NCBI RefSeq assembly: GCF_023101205.1
Contig: NZ_CP078078.1
Location: 1,550,001 to 1,614,000 of the forward strand
Direction of reading: 5' to 3'
DNA length: 64,000 nt
Source of the DNA: Microbacterium aurugineum
GTDB lineage: Bacteria; Actinomycetota; Actinomycetes; Actinomycetales; Microbacteriaceae
Position numbers and translations under genes: made by a program. Below are positions 1-11,713 of the stretch, in pieces; within the stretch, counting starts at the first letter, position 1; each line of letters opens with the position of its first letter. Below the pieces are notes generated by a model. That model ran no database searches and was not told where the DNA came from. It worked only from the letters and a program-made list of their open reading frames with translations.

Positions 1-2
1 CG

Positions 3-446
3 CGCACCCAGGTGCCGGCGACGGCAGGGCACCTGCTCGAGTTCCGTTTCGTCGAGCGCGGCGACCGCGCCGTCGGTTTCGTGCTGCTGGTGCCGCACTA
101 CCTCGCCGAGACGGAGAACCCGGATGCGGTGATCGCCGCCGCCGAGCGTCTGATGGCCTCGACGGGGCTCGTGCTGATGCTGGACGAGGTGCAGGAGCGT
201 CGCGAAGACTACGTGGCGCGTGTCGACGAACAGGTCGCCGGGAACGATGAGCTCCAGCAGATGGTCCACAACCTCGAGCGCCGATACGACGCGTACATGG
301 CGGGTCGGAACCCCGACGACGACTCGTACGACGAGGGCGGGTTCAGCGAGCGTGATCTTCCCAGCGCCGACGAACTGGCTGCGGAACTGGAGCGCTACCT
401 CGCCTCCCGTCCCTCCGGCGACGAGGACAAGCCCGGCCGCGCCTGA
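3..446 (+). CDS. PAC2-family (proteasome assembly chaperone-like) protein, 3' part
   Basis: The reading frame is open through the left edge of the window, so only the C-terminal ~147 residues are present. The visible part holds the end of a globular domain (hydrophobic stretch GFVLLVPHYLAE), a helical segment with ERREDYVARVDEQV, and an acidic tail that includes ADELAAELERYL. PAC2-family proteins directly upstream of sigA are common in Micrococcales, and that context is the main reason for the call; the diagnostic N-terminal half is missing. No function can be demonstrated from this fragment. It ends about 170 bp before sigA and is probably not co-transcribed with it. Confidence 0.65.
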   Translation, partial: RTQVPATAGHLLEFRFVERGDRAVGFVLLVPHYLAETENPDAVIAAAERLMASTGLVLMLDEVQERREDYVARVDEQVAGNDELQQMVHNLERRYDAYMAGRNPDDDSYDEGGFSERDLPSADELAAELERYLASRPSGDEDKPGRA

Positions 447-547
447 GTCCGTTCGGGGAGAACTTGGTCGGAATGCGCCTGCATCGCCACACGTGTGCGA
501 TACTAGGACTCTGACCCGTTGTCAATCGGCGTTTTCGAGCGCTGGAC

Positions 548-576
548 TTGACAAGGGTCTTACTAGTGTCCGAAAT
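548..576 (+). promoter_or_regulatory. possible sigA promoter
   Basis: A perfect TTGACA (548-553) is followed after 17 bp by CGAAAT (571-576), a poor -10. A better -10-like GATACT lies at 499-504 but has no obvious -35. The 168-bp gap between the PAC2 gene and sigA must carry the sigA promoter; which element is used is uncertain. Confidence 0.3.
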
Positions 577-614
577 GTCCCGGGGTGAGAGATTCGCCCC
601 GTGAAAGGCGAAAC

Positions 615-1852
<1,238 letters not shown>

Positions 1853-1856
<4 letters not shown>

Positions 1857-2548
1857 GCCAGGCGAACGACGGCAAGGCACTCGAGACGAGCGTCGACGGC
1901 ACGAGCTACGCGCGCATCCCGCTGCGCACCCGCGTGGTCATGCCTGAGGACGACCTCGACGCGATCATCACGGAGTATGCGAAGGATGCGGTGCAGCCGG
2001 GCGACCTGCTGTTCGTGACCGAGAAGATCGTGGCGATCACCCAGGGGCGGTCGTACCGTCTCGACGAGATCAAGCCGCGCAAGCTCGCGCTGTTCCTCTC
2101 GAAGTACGTCACGCGCACGCCGTACGGGATCGGACTCGGCATGCCCGAGACGATGGAGATGGCGCTCCGCGAATGCGGCACGCCCCGAATCCTGTTCGCG
2201 TCCGCCGTGGCCGCCGTCACCAAAGCGTTCGGTCGCCGTGGTGACTTCTACCGCATCGCGGGTGACAAGGCGCGTGCCATCGACGGTCCCACCAAGCACA
2301 CGATCCCGCCCTACAACGAGGCGGTCGTGCTCGGACCCAAGGACCCGGATGGCGTCGCCGCTCGGCTGAAGGCGTTGATCGGTGGCCAGGCAGAGGTCGC
2401 CGTCGTCGACATCAATGACCTGGGTGGCAACATCCTCGGCTCGACGCTCGACAAGAACGGTGAGCACCGGCTCGTGAAGATCCTCGGTGACAACCCGCTC
2501 GGTCAGGGACTGGAGTCCACGCCGCTCGGGATCGTCCGCGCGGTCTGA
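1853..2548 (+). CDS. coenzyme F420-0:L-glutamate ligase-like protein
   Basis: A 231-residue protein of the CofE/FbiB N-terminal (F420_ligase) family, which in F420 producers adds gamma-linked glutamate to F420-0 using GTP. Supporting features are the N-terminal PLRTRVV..DDL, the early [12 protein letters not shown] segment, and [13 protein letters not shown] followed by LGDNPLGQ near the C terminus, which resemble the nucleotide/metal-binding parts of the fold. It is translationally coupled to sigA (start ATG inside the sigA stop region). No other F420 biosynthesis gene is visible here, so a role in F420 tailing is unproven and it may ligate glutamate to something else. Confidence 0.75.
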
Positions 2549-2561
2549 TCCGCTCAGATCT

Positions 2562-2606
2562 ACGGAGAAGGCCCCGGATGCGCAGAGCATCCGGGGCCTT
2601 CTCCGT
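2562..2606. terminator. bidirectional terminator between convergent genes
   Basis: A perfect 20-bp stem (2562-2581 with 2587-2606, core GGCCCCGGATGC) encloses a 5-nt loop. It lies between the F420-ligase-like gene and the convergent ATP-grasp gene and could end transcription from both sides. Confidence 0.85.
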
Positions 2607-2610
2607 TTCC

Positions 2611-3627
2611 TCAGAAGCCGATGACCTCGCGGTAGCGCGGCTTGTGGCCGGTGCGGATGCCGGTCACGCTGGGCTTGTTCTCGTACACTCCGGCTCCCCA
2701 GTTGCCCTCGACGAGAACGGGGCCGTCGGGGGAGACCACGATGTCCCAGCCCACGTACTGCACCTGCGGCACGACGCGCGCGACGTCGTCGATGAAGGCG
2801 CGAACCTCCTCCATGTACGGCAGCTGGAAGTCGGCGATGCGGAAGCCGGAATCCGGATGCGTCTCGTGCACATGTCCGTGGGAGTCGTACCCGGCGCCGA
2901 TCGCGTGCCCGTTCTGGTCGAGCATCGTGTAGAAGCCGCCGAAGGTCATCTGGTCGCTGACAGCGCCACGGCCGAACTTCTGCGCGATCGCGAGGATGTG
3001 CGCTTTCTCACCGTCGAAGAAGGCGGTGATGCGCGTCGTGTTCACGGTGCCGGGGCAGACGGCGGCCAGGGCGTCGTGCTGCCGGATCACCTCTTCGATG
3101 AGGAGCTCGCCGCGGTCCAGCAGTCCGCGATGGAACTCGTCCCAGTCGTCGATGTCCGCCGCGTGATAGCGATGCACACCGGTTCCCGCCTGCCCGACCG
3201 GCTCCTTCGTGACGATCGTGCCGAGGCGCTCGGTCAGCTCGCGCACCGCGTCGGCGTTGCCTTCCTCGACCGTCATCCACTCGCGTTTCAGGAAGGGGGA
3301 GAACTGCTTGTCGAACTCGACCTTGTCCTGGAAGATCCAGCGGTAGTCAGGGTGGTCGAATCGCTGCGAGAGCTGGTTCGACACGGGGTGGGTCATGTAG
3401 GTCTCGCGCTCCGCCTTGGTGAGCATGGCGAAGTCGTAGTCGATGTAGTCCTGGAACCCGACGTTGTGCCGGGCCGCGGACCAGAGCATGTCGACGACGA
3501 TGGCAGGGACGGCCTTGTGGTGCTGTTCCGATGCCTCCTTGGCCCGTTCCACCACCGATCCGACGTCGATGCGGCGAGCACGTCCCAGCAGGTAGCGGAT
3601 GCGGGGCGCGAGGGAAAGACGAGACAT
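2611..3627 (-). CDS. sugar-transfer-associated ATP-grasp family protein
   Basis: A 338-residue ATP-grasp protein. The central part carries the nucleotide-binding signature (TIVTKEPVGQAGTGVHRY, then ELLIEEVIRQHDAL), and the C-terminal part the metal-binding end of the fold (GWDIVVSPDGPVLVEGNWG, with E and N as likely Mg ligands). This most resembles the sugar-transfer-associated ATP-grasp family found in cell-surface polysaccharide clusters; members are presumed to ligate a carboxylate to an amine or thiol. The substrate is unknown. It is divergent from the alanine-racemase-like pair, which hints at a cell-wall amino-acid role. A TAGACT -10 (reverse of 3654-3659) and a GGAG shortly before the ATG support the start. 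Confidence 0.8.
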   Translation of the reverse strand: MSRLSLAPRIRYLLGRARRIDVGSVVERAKEASEQHHKAVPAIVVDMLWSAARHNVGFQDYIDYDFAMLTKAERETYMTHPVSNQLSQRFDHPDYRWIFQDKVEFDKQFSPFLKREWMTVEEGNADAVRELTERLGTIVTKEPVGQAGTGVHRYHAADIDDWDEFHRGLLDRGELLIEEVIRQHDALAAVCPGTVNTTRITAFFDGEKAHILAIAQKFGRGAVSDQMTFGGFYTMLDQNGHAIGAGYDSHGHVHETHPDSGFRIADFQLPYMEEVRAFIDDVARVVPQVQYVGWDIVVSPDGPVLVEGNWGAGVYENKPSVTGIRTGHKPRYREVIGF

Positions 3628-3694
3628 ATGGCTCCAGGGTCGGGGTCCCCACCAGTCTACGGGGGACTCGGAGGTCCACCTGGGAGGCGGAAGC

Positions 3695-3700
3695 TAGGGT
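3695..3700 (+). promoter_or_regulatory. -10 box of a leaderless promoter (racemase-like gene)
   Basis: TAGGGT lies 7 nt before the GTG at 3708, the spacing expected if transcription begins at the start codon. Confidence 0.55.
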
Positions 3701-3707
3701 GGAGGAC

Positions 3708-4418
3708 GTGTGTGAGACGACTTCCAGCGCCCTGCCTTTCGCGATGATCTCCCGCTCGGCGCTGGCGGCAGGCGCGTCGGCGGCAGTGCGCGCAGGCGGA
3801 CATGTCGCGGATCTGCGACGTGATGCCTGGGGCCACGGAATCCTCGCCGTCGCGCAGGCGGTGACCGCCGCCGGCGCCGAACGGGTGCTGGTCGATTCCG
3901 TCGGTGAGATCGAGGCGCTGCGGTTGGAGGGAATCGTCGGGGTGACCTCGGATGAGGCGGATATCGAACCGACTCTGCTCTACGGGCTGCCGGACGAGCA
4001 CGGAGTCCTCTCGACGCAGCCGGTGATGCGCCTCAGCGGCCGAGTGATGTCCACCAAACGTTTGCGCGCCGGGGATGCGGTGTCGTACGGATACACCTAC
4101 CGTGCGCCCGCGGAGACCACCGTGGCGTTGGTGACGGGCGGTTATGCGCAAGGGATCGTCCGTGCTCTCGGGAATCACGCACACGTCGACGTCGCCGGGA
4201 CGGCGCGACCCATCATCGGACGGGTCGCGATGGATGTCTGCGTCGTGGACCTGGAAGGCCCGGAGAGCGACATCGCGCCCGGATCGGAGGTCACCTATTT
4301 CGGTGGGTGGGGCGCGGCCAGGGCCGGAGTCGCCCGATGGAGCGCGATCACCGGGCTGACGGCGGCGGAACTCGTCACGGTCGCGGGCGCGCACGCTGTG
4401 CGGGGGTGGGAGGCATGA
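3708..4418 (+). CDS. alanine racemase C-terminal-domain protein with collapsed barrel
   Basis: A 236-residue relative of fold-type III alanine racemase in which most of the PLP barrel is gone. A vestige of the PLP loop remains (DLRRDAWGHG near residue 36), but arginine stands where the PLP lysine belongs in the usual VKADAYGHG. The sequence then jumps almost at once to TLLYG, the end of a normal barrel. The C-terminal beta domain is intact: AVSYGYTYRA, TGGYAQGIVR with the tyrosine at the catalytic position, and GRVAMDVCVVDL. The GTG at 3708 fits the leaderless TAGGGT box; 3699 and 3744 are alternatives. The stop overlaps the next gene's ATG. It cannot bind PLP by itself, so a partner role with the next gene is likely (inference). 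Confidence 0.8.
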   Translation: MCETTSSALPFAMISRSALAAGASAAVRAGGHVADLRRDAWGHGILAVAQAVTAAGAERVLVDSVGEIEALRLEGIVGVTSDEADIEPTLLYGLPDEHGVLSTQPVMRLSGRVMSTKRLRAGDAVSYGYTYRAPAETTVALVTGGYAQGIVRALGNHAHVDVAGTARPIIGRVAMDVCVVDLEGPESDIAPGSEVTYFGGWGAARAGVARWSAITGLTAAELVTVAGAHAVRGWEA

Positions 4419-5455
4419 CCCGCCCGCAGCTGCGGATCCGCAGTGACGTCTTCCGCGCGAACGTCGATGCCGTTCAGGCGCGGATCGCACCGTCGACCCT
4501 CATGCTCGTGCTCAAGGACGATGCCTACGGCCACGGGCTCGCGTGGGCGGTCGAGGCCGCGTCGAAGGCGGGCGTCGACTGGTTCGGGAGCTACGACATC
4601 GCGGGCGGCTCAGAGGTTCGGCGCGTCGTCGGAGGAGACGCGCGCATCTTCGCCTGGGCTACCTCGACGGACGCGGAGGTCGATGACGCTCTGCTGCACC
4701 GCATCGATCTCGGAGTCGGCACCGCCGAGTATCTGCGACGGATCATCGCCCGCGTGGAGGCGCTGGGCGCACGGGCGCGCGTGCACCTCAAGATCGACAC
4801 GGGCCTGCACCGCAACGGCATACTCCCAGAGGACTGGGCCGACGTCGTCTCCGAGGCCAGGGCCGCGGAGGCCGCAGGACTCCTCGAATTGGAGGGGGTC
4901 TGGAGCCACATCGCTGAGGCGAGCGATGCGGAGGACGACGAGGCGCAGGCAGTGTTCCTGGACGCCGTGCGAGTGGTGGGGGAGTCGGGTCCGGTTCCGC
5001 GCGCATTGCACCTGACCGCGTCGGCGGCATCCTGGTGGCGACCGGAGCTGCGTGGCTCGGTCTCGCGCATCGGAGCGTTCTGCTACGGCATCCGATCCGC
5101 GGACGGCCCGGACCTCGAGGGTGTGCGACCTGCAGCAAGCCTCGTCGCGACGGTCGTCGAGGTCGACGGTGATGATGCCGTGATCGCGATCGGCAGCTTC
5201 GACGGTCTCCCGTCGACCTTGGGCGGAGCGAGCGTGGGGACTCCCGGTGGAGCCCGAGTGCTCACCGCCGTGGGTCAGACGACGTCGATCGTCGACCGCT
5301 GGCCGGGAGCCCGGGTCGGCGACGAAGTGACGCTGTTCGGCGCGGGCGAATCCGGGGAGTCTTCCGCGACCACGCTCGCCGAGCGGATCGACACGGTCGG
5401 CGAAGAGATCCTCACCCGGCTCACCGCGCGAGTGCGCAGGGTAGTGATCGACTGA
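4415..5455 (+). CDS. alanine racemase-family protein with intact PLP barrel, degenerate C-domain
   Basis: A 346-residue fold-type III PLP enzyme. The barrel has the PLP lysine (LVLKDDAYGHG, near residue 34), the phosphate/carboxylate region KIDTGLHRNG, the barrel histidine in VWSHIAEASD, and RIGAFCYG at its end. The C-terminal domain has lost the normal catalytic signatures: GYADG is replaced by GSFDG, and the GRVxMD loop by GQTTSIVD. Alanine racemase active sites pair the barrel of one subunit with the C-domain tyrosine of the other, and the preceding overlapping gene (ATGA) supplies exactly that missing part. The substrate may be alanine or another wall amino acid such as ornithine; this cannot be decided from sequence. 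Confidence 0.85.
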   Translation: MTRPQLRIRSDVFRANVDAVQARIAPSTLMLVLKDDAYGHGLAWAVEAASKAGVDWFGSYDIAGGSEVRRVVGGDARIFAWATSTDAEVDDALLHRIDLGVGTAEYLRRIIARVEALGARARVHLKIDTGLHRNGILPEDWADVVSEARAAEAAGLLELEGVWSHIAEASDAEDDEAQAVFLDAVRVVGESGPVPRALHLTASAASWWRPELRGSVSRIGAFCYGIRSADGPDLEGVRPAASLVATVVEVDGDDAVIAIGSFDGLPSTLGGASVGTPGGARVLTAVGQTTSIVDRWPGARVGDEVTLFGAGESGESSATTLAERIDTVGEEILTRLTARVRRVVID

Positions 5456-5476
5456 CCGCTGGCCCGTCGAGGGTGA

Positions 5477-5695
5477 TCAGACGGCTTCGATGAGACGCGC
5501 GGTCTCGTCGTGCCAGCTGGTTGCGACGCTGCGGAGCTTCTCTTCGTACTTGCGGCCGTGGTGAGCGCAGAACAGGAGCTCGGAGCCGTTCACCTCGGCG
5601 GCGATGTAAGCCTGCGCACCGCAGGAATCACAACGATCCATGGCGGTCAGGCGGAACTCGACGGTGGAGGTGTCACGTTCGGTCGTTGCGTTCAT
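5477..5695 (-). CDS. DUF7455-type small zinc-ribbon protein
   Basis: A 72-residue protein whose core DRCDSCGAQAYIAAEV and LLFCAHHGRKYE carries a CxxC plus CxHH set that probably binds zinc. Small proteins of this type sit beside parE/gyrB-like genes in many actinobacteria, and their function is unknown. The ATG at 5695 was chosen because AGGAGG lies about 8 nt upstream on the coding strand and the protein then starts MNATTERDT; longer in-frame extensions run over the parE start region and look non-coding. It is divergent from parE with a 181-bp gap. Confidence 0.85.
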   Translation of the reverse strand: MNATTERDTSTVEFRLTAMDRCDSCGAQAYIAAEVNGSELLFCAHHGRKYEEKLRSVATSWHDETARLIEAV

Positions 5696-5862
5696 CTCGG
5701 TGCCTCCTCGGGTGTCGGCTTCGCTTCGTGATTTGGTCAATACAACCACGCTGTACCTGTGTGCATGCCCGGTTTGCGGCGTGTTTCGCTCAGCGCGTAC
5801 GCGTGCGCCTCGGACTCGCTCCGCGTGGGGAGTGTCGGCAGCCCGAGCGGAGGTGGCGAGAA

Positions 5863-5868
5863 TAGACT
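5863..5868 (+). promoter_or_regulatory. -10 box of a leaderless promoter (parE)
   Basis: TAGACT lies 8 nt before the GTG at 5877, which decides that start over upstream in-frame codons. Confidence 0.55.
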
Positions 5869-5876
5869 CGGAGATT

Positions 5877-8015
<2,139 letters not shown>

Positions 8016-8033
8016 CCTGAACTGATTGCGGGA

Positions 8034-8071
8034 CGTCCGGGAGGCCGCCGATGACGGAGGCCTCCCGGACG
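8034..8071. terminator. bidirectional terminator between parE and parC
   Basis: Inverted repeat CGTCCGGGAGGCC (8034-8046) and its complement (8059-8071) with a 12-nt loop, placed between the convergent parE and parC stops. Confidence 0.75.
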
Positions 8072-8074
8072 ACG

Positions 8075-10516
8075 TCACACGATCGTGCGTCCGATGGTCC
8101 CGATCACACCGTCGATGGGCTGGCCGGAGGCGTCGCGACGGGCACCGGCCTCGGGGAGCTTGCGCACCGCACCGGTCGGGTCCACGGCCTGCGCCGGACC
8201 GGGGCCCACCCACGCGACCGTGAGCCGATCCTCGCCCTTCAAGAAAGCGTGCGCGCGCACGCCACCCGTCGCGCGCCCCTTGGCGGGGTACTCAGCGAAC
8301 GACGACACCTTCGCGCGACCCGGATCCGTTCCCGGCAGGATGCTTTCGCCGCCGGACACCGTGGCGACCACGGCATCGCTTGTCGGATCGACCACGCCGA
8401 AGAAGAGGACGGAGGTCCCGGGGCCGAGCTTGACCCCGGCCATACCTCCGGCGGGGGCACCTTGGGGACGTACCGATGACGAAGGGAAGTGGAGCAGCCG
8501 GGCGTCGGTCGTCACGAACACCATCTCGGAGTCGTCCGCTGCCTCCGCCGCGCCGATGACCGTGTCACCGGCCTTCAGGCCGATGACTTCGAGATCGGGG
8601 CGCGCGGAGAGTGAGGACGGAACGATGCGCTTCACCGTGCCCTGGGCGGTGCCGAGAGCGATCGGGATGTCGCTGTCGAAGCGCACGAAGCCGAGGACAC
8701 GCTCGTTCTTGGTCGTGATGCCCAGGTAGTCGCGCAACGGCGTACCGGCCGCCAACTGCACCGAGGAGGAGGGGACGGAGGGAAAGTCGACGGGGGAGAA
8801 CCGTACGACTCGGCCGAGACTCGTCAGCGCTCCGATCTCGGCGCGTACCGTGGTCTCGACCGTCGCGAGGATGGCATCGTGCTTGCTCCGACGCGCCGGA
8901 ACCGTGAGCTCCTGGCCCTCTCCGAGATCGACGCGCACGGCTCTGCCGGTGGTCGAGAGGACGAGCACCGTGGGGGCATCGGCGATCTGCAGGTCGACCG
9001 CGCCCTTGGTCGCCCGGGGCTTCGGGGGAGCCGCGTTCATCAGGAGCGTCCGGCGAGGTGTGCCGTAGGCGTCGGCAGCGGCATCCAGCTCTCTCGCGAC
9101 CGCCGCGCGGAGCAACACGGGGCTCCCGAGGAGTTCACGGAGCGAGGCGATCTCGGCCAGCAACGCGTCACGCTCGCTCTCGAGCTCGATCCGCGAGAAC
9201 TTCGTCAGGCGACGCAGCCGCAGCTCGAGGATGTACTCGGCCTGGAGCTCACTCAGATCGAACACCGAACGCAGCCGGGTGCGGGCCTGCTCGGAGTCGT
9301 CGGAGGAGCGGATGACCTGGATGACCTCGTCGATGTCGAGGATCGCGATGAGCAATCCCTCGACGAGGTGCAGGCGCTCCTCACGGCGCGCGAGACGGTA
9401 CCGGCTGCGCCGTGTGATCACCTCGAGGCGATGCCCGACGTAGACGCTCAGCATCTCCTTGAGACCGAGCGTGCGCGGCTGGCCCTCGACGAGCGCGACG
9501 TTGTTGATGCTGAAGGAGTCTTCGAGCGGCGTCAGGCGGTACAGCTGCTCGAGGACGGCGTTCGGGTCGAAGCCCGTCTTCACGCCGATGGCGACGCGCA
9601 GTCCATGGTTGCGGTCGGTGAGGTCGGTGACATCACTGATGCCCTGCAGCTTCTTCGCCTGTACGGCGTCGCGGATCTTCTCGATCAGACGCTCGGGCCC
9701 GACCATGTACGGCAGTTCCGAGACGATGATGCCGGTGCGCCGCGGGCCCAGAGGTTCGATGGACGTCTTGCCCCGGACCTTGAGGGCGCCACGTCCGCTC
9801 GTGTACGCGTCCTTGACGCCGTCCAGACCCATCAGGATGCCCCCGGAGGGGAAGTCCGGCCCGGGTACGAACTCCATGAGCTCTTCGGTCGTGGCGTCCG
9901 GATTCTCCAGCAGGTGGGTCGCCGCCGCCACGACCTCGATGAGGTTGTGCGGGGCCATGTTGGTGGCCATGCCGACCGCGATACCGCTGGCACCGTTGAC
10001 GAGGAGGTTCGGGAACGCGGCCGGCAGTACGGCCGGCTGCTGGAACTGTCCGTCGTAGTTCGGAATGAAGTCGACGACATCCTCATCGAGGTTCTCGGTG
10101 AGGGCGAGCGCGGCGGCGGCCAGTCGGGCTTCGGTGTACCGCGCGGCGGCCGGACCGTCATCCAGGGAGCCGAAGTTGCCGTGGCCGTCGACGAGCGGGA
10201 CGCGCAACGCCCACTCCTGGGCGAGGCGCACGAGCGCGTCGTAGATCGCGGAGTCGCCGTGGGGGTGGAGCTTCCCCATGACCTCACCGACGACGCGAGC
10301 GCTCTTCACATGGCCGCGATCCGGGCGCAGGCCCATCTCGGCCATCTGGTAGAGGATGCGGCGCTGGACGGGCTTGAGGCCATCGCGGGCGTCGGGCAGG
10401 GCGCGCGAGTAGATCACCGAATACGCGTATTCGAGGAACGAACCTTGCATCTCCGTGGAGAGGTCGATGTCCTGGATGCGCTCCTCGACGGGCTCGGGCG
10501 GCGGGGTTTTCGGCAT
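8075..10516 (-). CDS. parC: DNA topoisomerase IV subunit A
   Basis: DNA-cleaving subunit, 813 residues. The winged-helix region has [11 protein letters not shown], the quinolone-determining segment [14 protein letters not shown] (serine near residue 89 and acidic partner four residues on, the drug-sensitive arrangement), and the catalytic tyrosine near residue 127 in [11 protein letters not shown] coiled tower with [18 protein letters not shown] follows, and the C-terminal third has beta-pinwheel-like blades ([30 protein letters not shown]). No canonical GyrA-box was recognised, which fits ParC rather than GyrA. It is convergent with parE and divergent from the phosphodiesterase gene with 44 bp between starts. 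Confidence 0.92.
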   Translation of the reverse strand: MPKTPPPEPVEERIQDIDLSTEMQGSFLEYAYSVIYSRALPDARDGLKPVQRRILYQMAEMGLRPDRGHVKSARVVGEVMGKLHPHGDSAIYDALVRLAQEWALRVPLVDGHGNFGSLDDGPAAARYTEARLAAAALALTENLDEDVVDFIPNYDGQFQQPAVLPAAFPNLLVNGASGIAVGMATNMAPHNLIEVVAAATHLLENPDATTEELMEFVPGPDFPSGGILMGLDGVKDAYTSGRGALKVRGKTSIEPLGPRRTGIIVSELPYMVGPERLIEKIRDAVQAKKLQGISDVTDLTDRNHGLRVAIGVKTGFDPNAVLEQLYRLTPLEDSFSINNVALVEGQPRTLGLKEMLSVYVGHRLEVITRRSRYRLARREERLHLVEGLLIAILDIDEVIQVIRSSDDSEQARTRLRSVFDLSELQAEYILELRLRRLTKFSRIELESERDALLAEIASLRELLGSPVLLRAAVARELDAAADAYGTPRRTLLMNAAPPKPRATKGAVDLQIADAPTVLVLSTTGRAVRVDLGEGQELTVPARRSKHDAILATVETTVRAEIGALTSLGRVVRFSPVDFPSVPSSSVQLAAGTPLRDYLGITTKNERVLGFVRFDSDIPIALGTAQGTVKRIVPSSLSARPDLEVIGLKAGDTVIGAAEAADDSEMVFVTTDARLLHFPSSSVRPQGAPAGGMAGVKLGPGTSVLFFGVVDPTSDAVVATVSGGESILPGTDPGRAKVSSFAEYPAKGRATGGVRAHAFLKGEDRLTVAWVGPGPAQAVDPTGAVRKLPEAGARRDASGQPIDGVIGTIGRTIV

Positions 10517-10560
10517 GGACTTCCTGAGGGCGTACGGGAGCCTGTGTCAGACTGGCTCGG

Positions 10561-11682
10561 ATGTCCTTCATGCTACCGTCCGACTCTGCGGGCGCCCGGA
10601 GCGTCGTCGGGGTGGCGGCGGACCTGTTCGCCGCCCTGCGCGGCGAGTCGGAGGTGCTGCCCCCGGCGGAATCGGTCGTGCTCGTCGTCATCGACGGGCT
10701 CGGCGCGATCAGCCTTCGCGGACACGCCGGACACGCTCGGGCGCTGACGGCGGGCATGGTGAAGAAGGACGTCGCCCAGTCGGTGTTCCCCTCGACGACG
10801 GCCGCAGCCCTCACCAGCATCGTCACCGGCGCGTGGCCGGGTGCGCATGGCCTCGTGGGGTACCGCGTGGTCGACCCGAGTCGCGACGTGCTCGTCAACC
10901 AGCTCAGCGGCTGGGAGAGCGACGGGATCGACCCGCTCGTCTGGCAGGCGGCGCCCACGATCTTCGAGCGCGCTGGACGCAGCGGTCATGAGAGCTTCGC
11001 CGTCGGTCTGGCCGCCTATGCGCACAGCGGTTTCACGAAGGCGACTCTTCGTGGCGCGGAGTTCGTCGCGGCGGACACCGCGGCATCGCGGATCGAAGCC
11101 GCCTACGCACTCGCTCAGACCCATCCGGGGGCGCTCGTCTACTGCTACCTCCCCGAGGTCGACAAAGCCGGCCACAAGCACGGGATCGCTTCGCGCGAGT
11201 GGGTCGCAGCGCTCGAGGACGTCGATGCGGCGCTCTCCGCACGCGTGCCTCCAGGGGTCGGCGTTCTCGTCACGTCCGACCACGGGATGGTCGACGTGCC
11301 GCAGAAGCGTCAGATCGTCCTGGAGGAAGCGCATCTCGCGGGGATCCGTCATCTGGGGGGTGAACCCCGGATGCTGCACGCCTACCTCGAGCCTGAGGTC
11401 GATGTCGCTGAGGTGATGACGCGCTGGCGTTCCGACCTCCACGGGTCGGCCGATGTCCTCACCCGCGGCGACGCGGTGGATGCGCGCCTCTTCGGCCCGA
11501 CGGTCACCGATGCCGCAGCGTCACGGATCGGTGACGTGCTGGTGATCGCGCGCGGAACCTGGGCCGTGTACGACGGCACGGCCGCCGACCAACGCGGGCG
11601 GGCGATGATCGGTCAACACGGTGCTCTCACGCCCGAGGAGCGTCAGGTTCCGCTGATCAGACTCGGGGCTTTCGCCCGCTGA
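10561..11682 (+). CDS. alkaline phosphatase superfamily / type I phosphodiesterase
   Basis: A 373-residue member of the nucleotide pyrophosphatase/phosphodiesterase branch of the alkaline phosphatase superfamily. Metal and nucleophile motifs are all present: VVIDGLGA (first aspartate), FPSTTAAALTSI (nucleophilic threonine), LPEVDKAGHKHG (Asp and His ligands), TSDHGMVD (Asp-His pair) and GQHGALTPEE (last histidine). There is no signal peptide, so it probably acts in the cytoplasm. Such enzymes hydrolyse phosphodiester or pyrophosphate bonds; the natural substrate is not evident. The start at 10561 is the only convincing one after the divergent parC start. Confidence 0.85.
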   Translation: MSFMLPSDSAGARSVVGVAADLFAALRGESEVLPPAESVVLVVIDGLGAISLRGHAGHARALTAGMVKKDVAQSVFPSTTAAALTSIVTGAWPGAHGLVGYRVVDPSRDVLVNQLSGWESDGIDPLVWQAAPTIFERAGRSGHESFAVGLAAYAHSGFTKATLRGAEFVAADTAASRIEAAYALAQTHPGALVYCYLPEVDKAGHKHGIASREWVAALEDVDAALSARVPPGVGVLVTSDHGMVDVPQKRQIVLEEAHLAGIRHLGGEPRMLHAYLEPEVDVAEVMTRWRSDLHGSADVLTRGDAVDARLFGPTVTDAAASRIGDVLVIARGTWAVYDGTAADQRGRAMIGQHGALTPEERQVPLIRLGAFAR

Positions 11683-11707
11683 TCGTCGTCGGTGCGGCGA
11701 CGACGAT
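11682..11707. terminator. stem-loop between convergent genes
   Basis: A 10-bp perfect stem (ATCGTCGTCG, 11682-11691, with 11698-11707) and 6-nt loop fall in the 31-bp gap between the phosphodiesterase gene and sepH. No U-tract is present. Confidence 0.5.
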
Positions 11708-11713
11708 GTGGCG

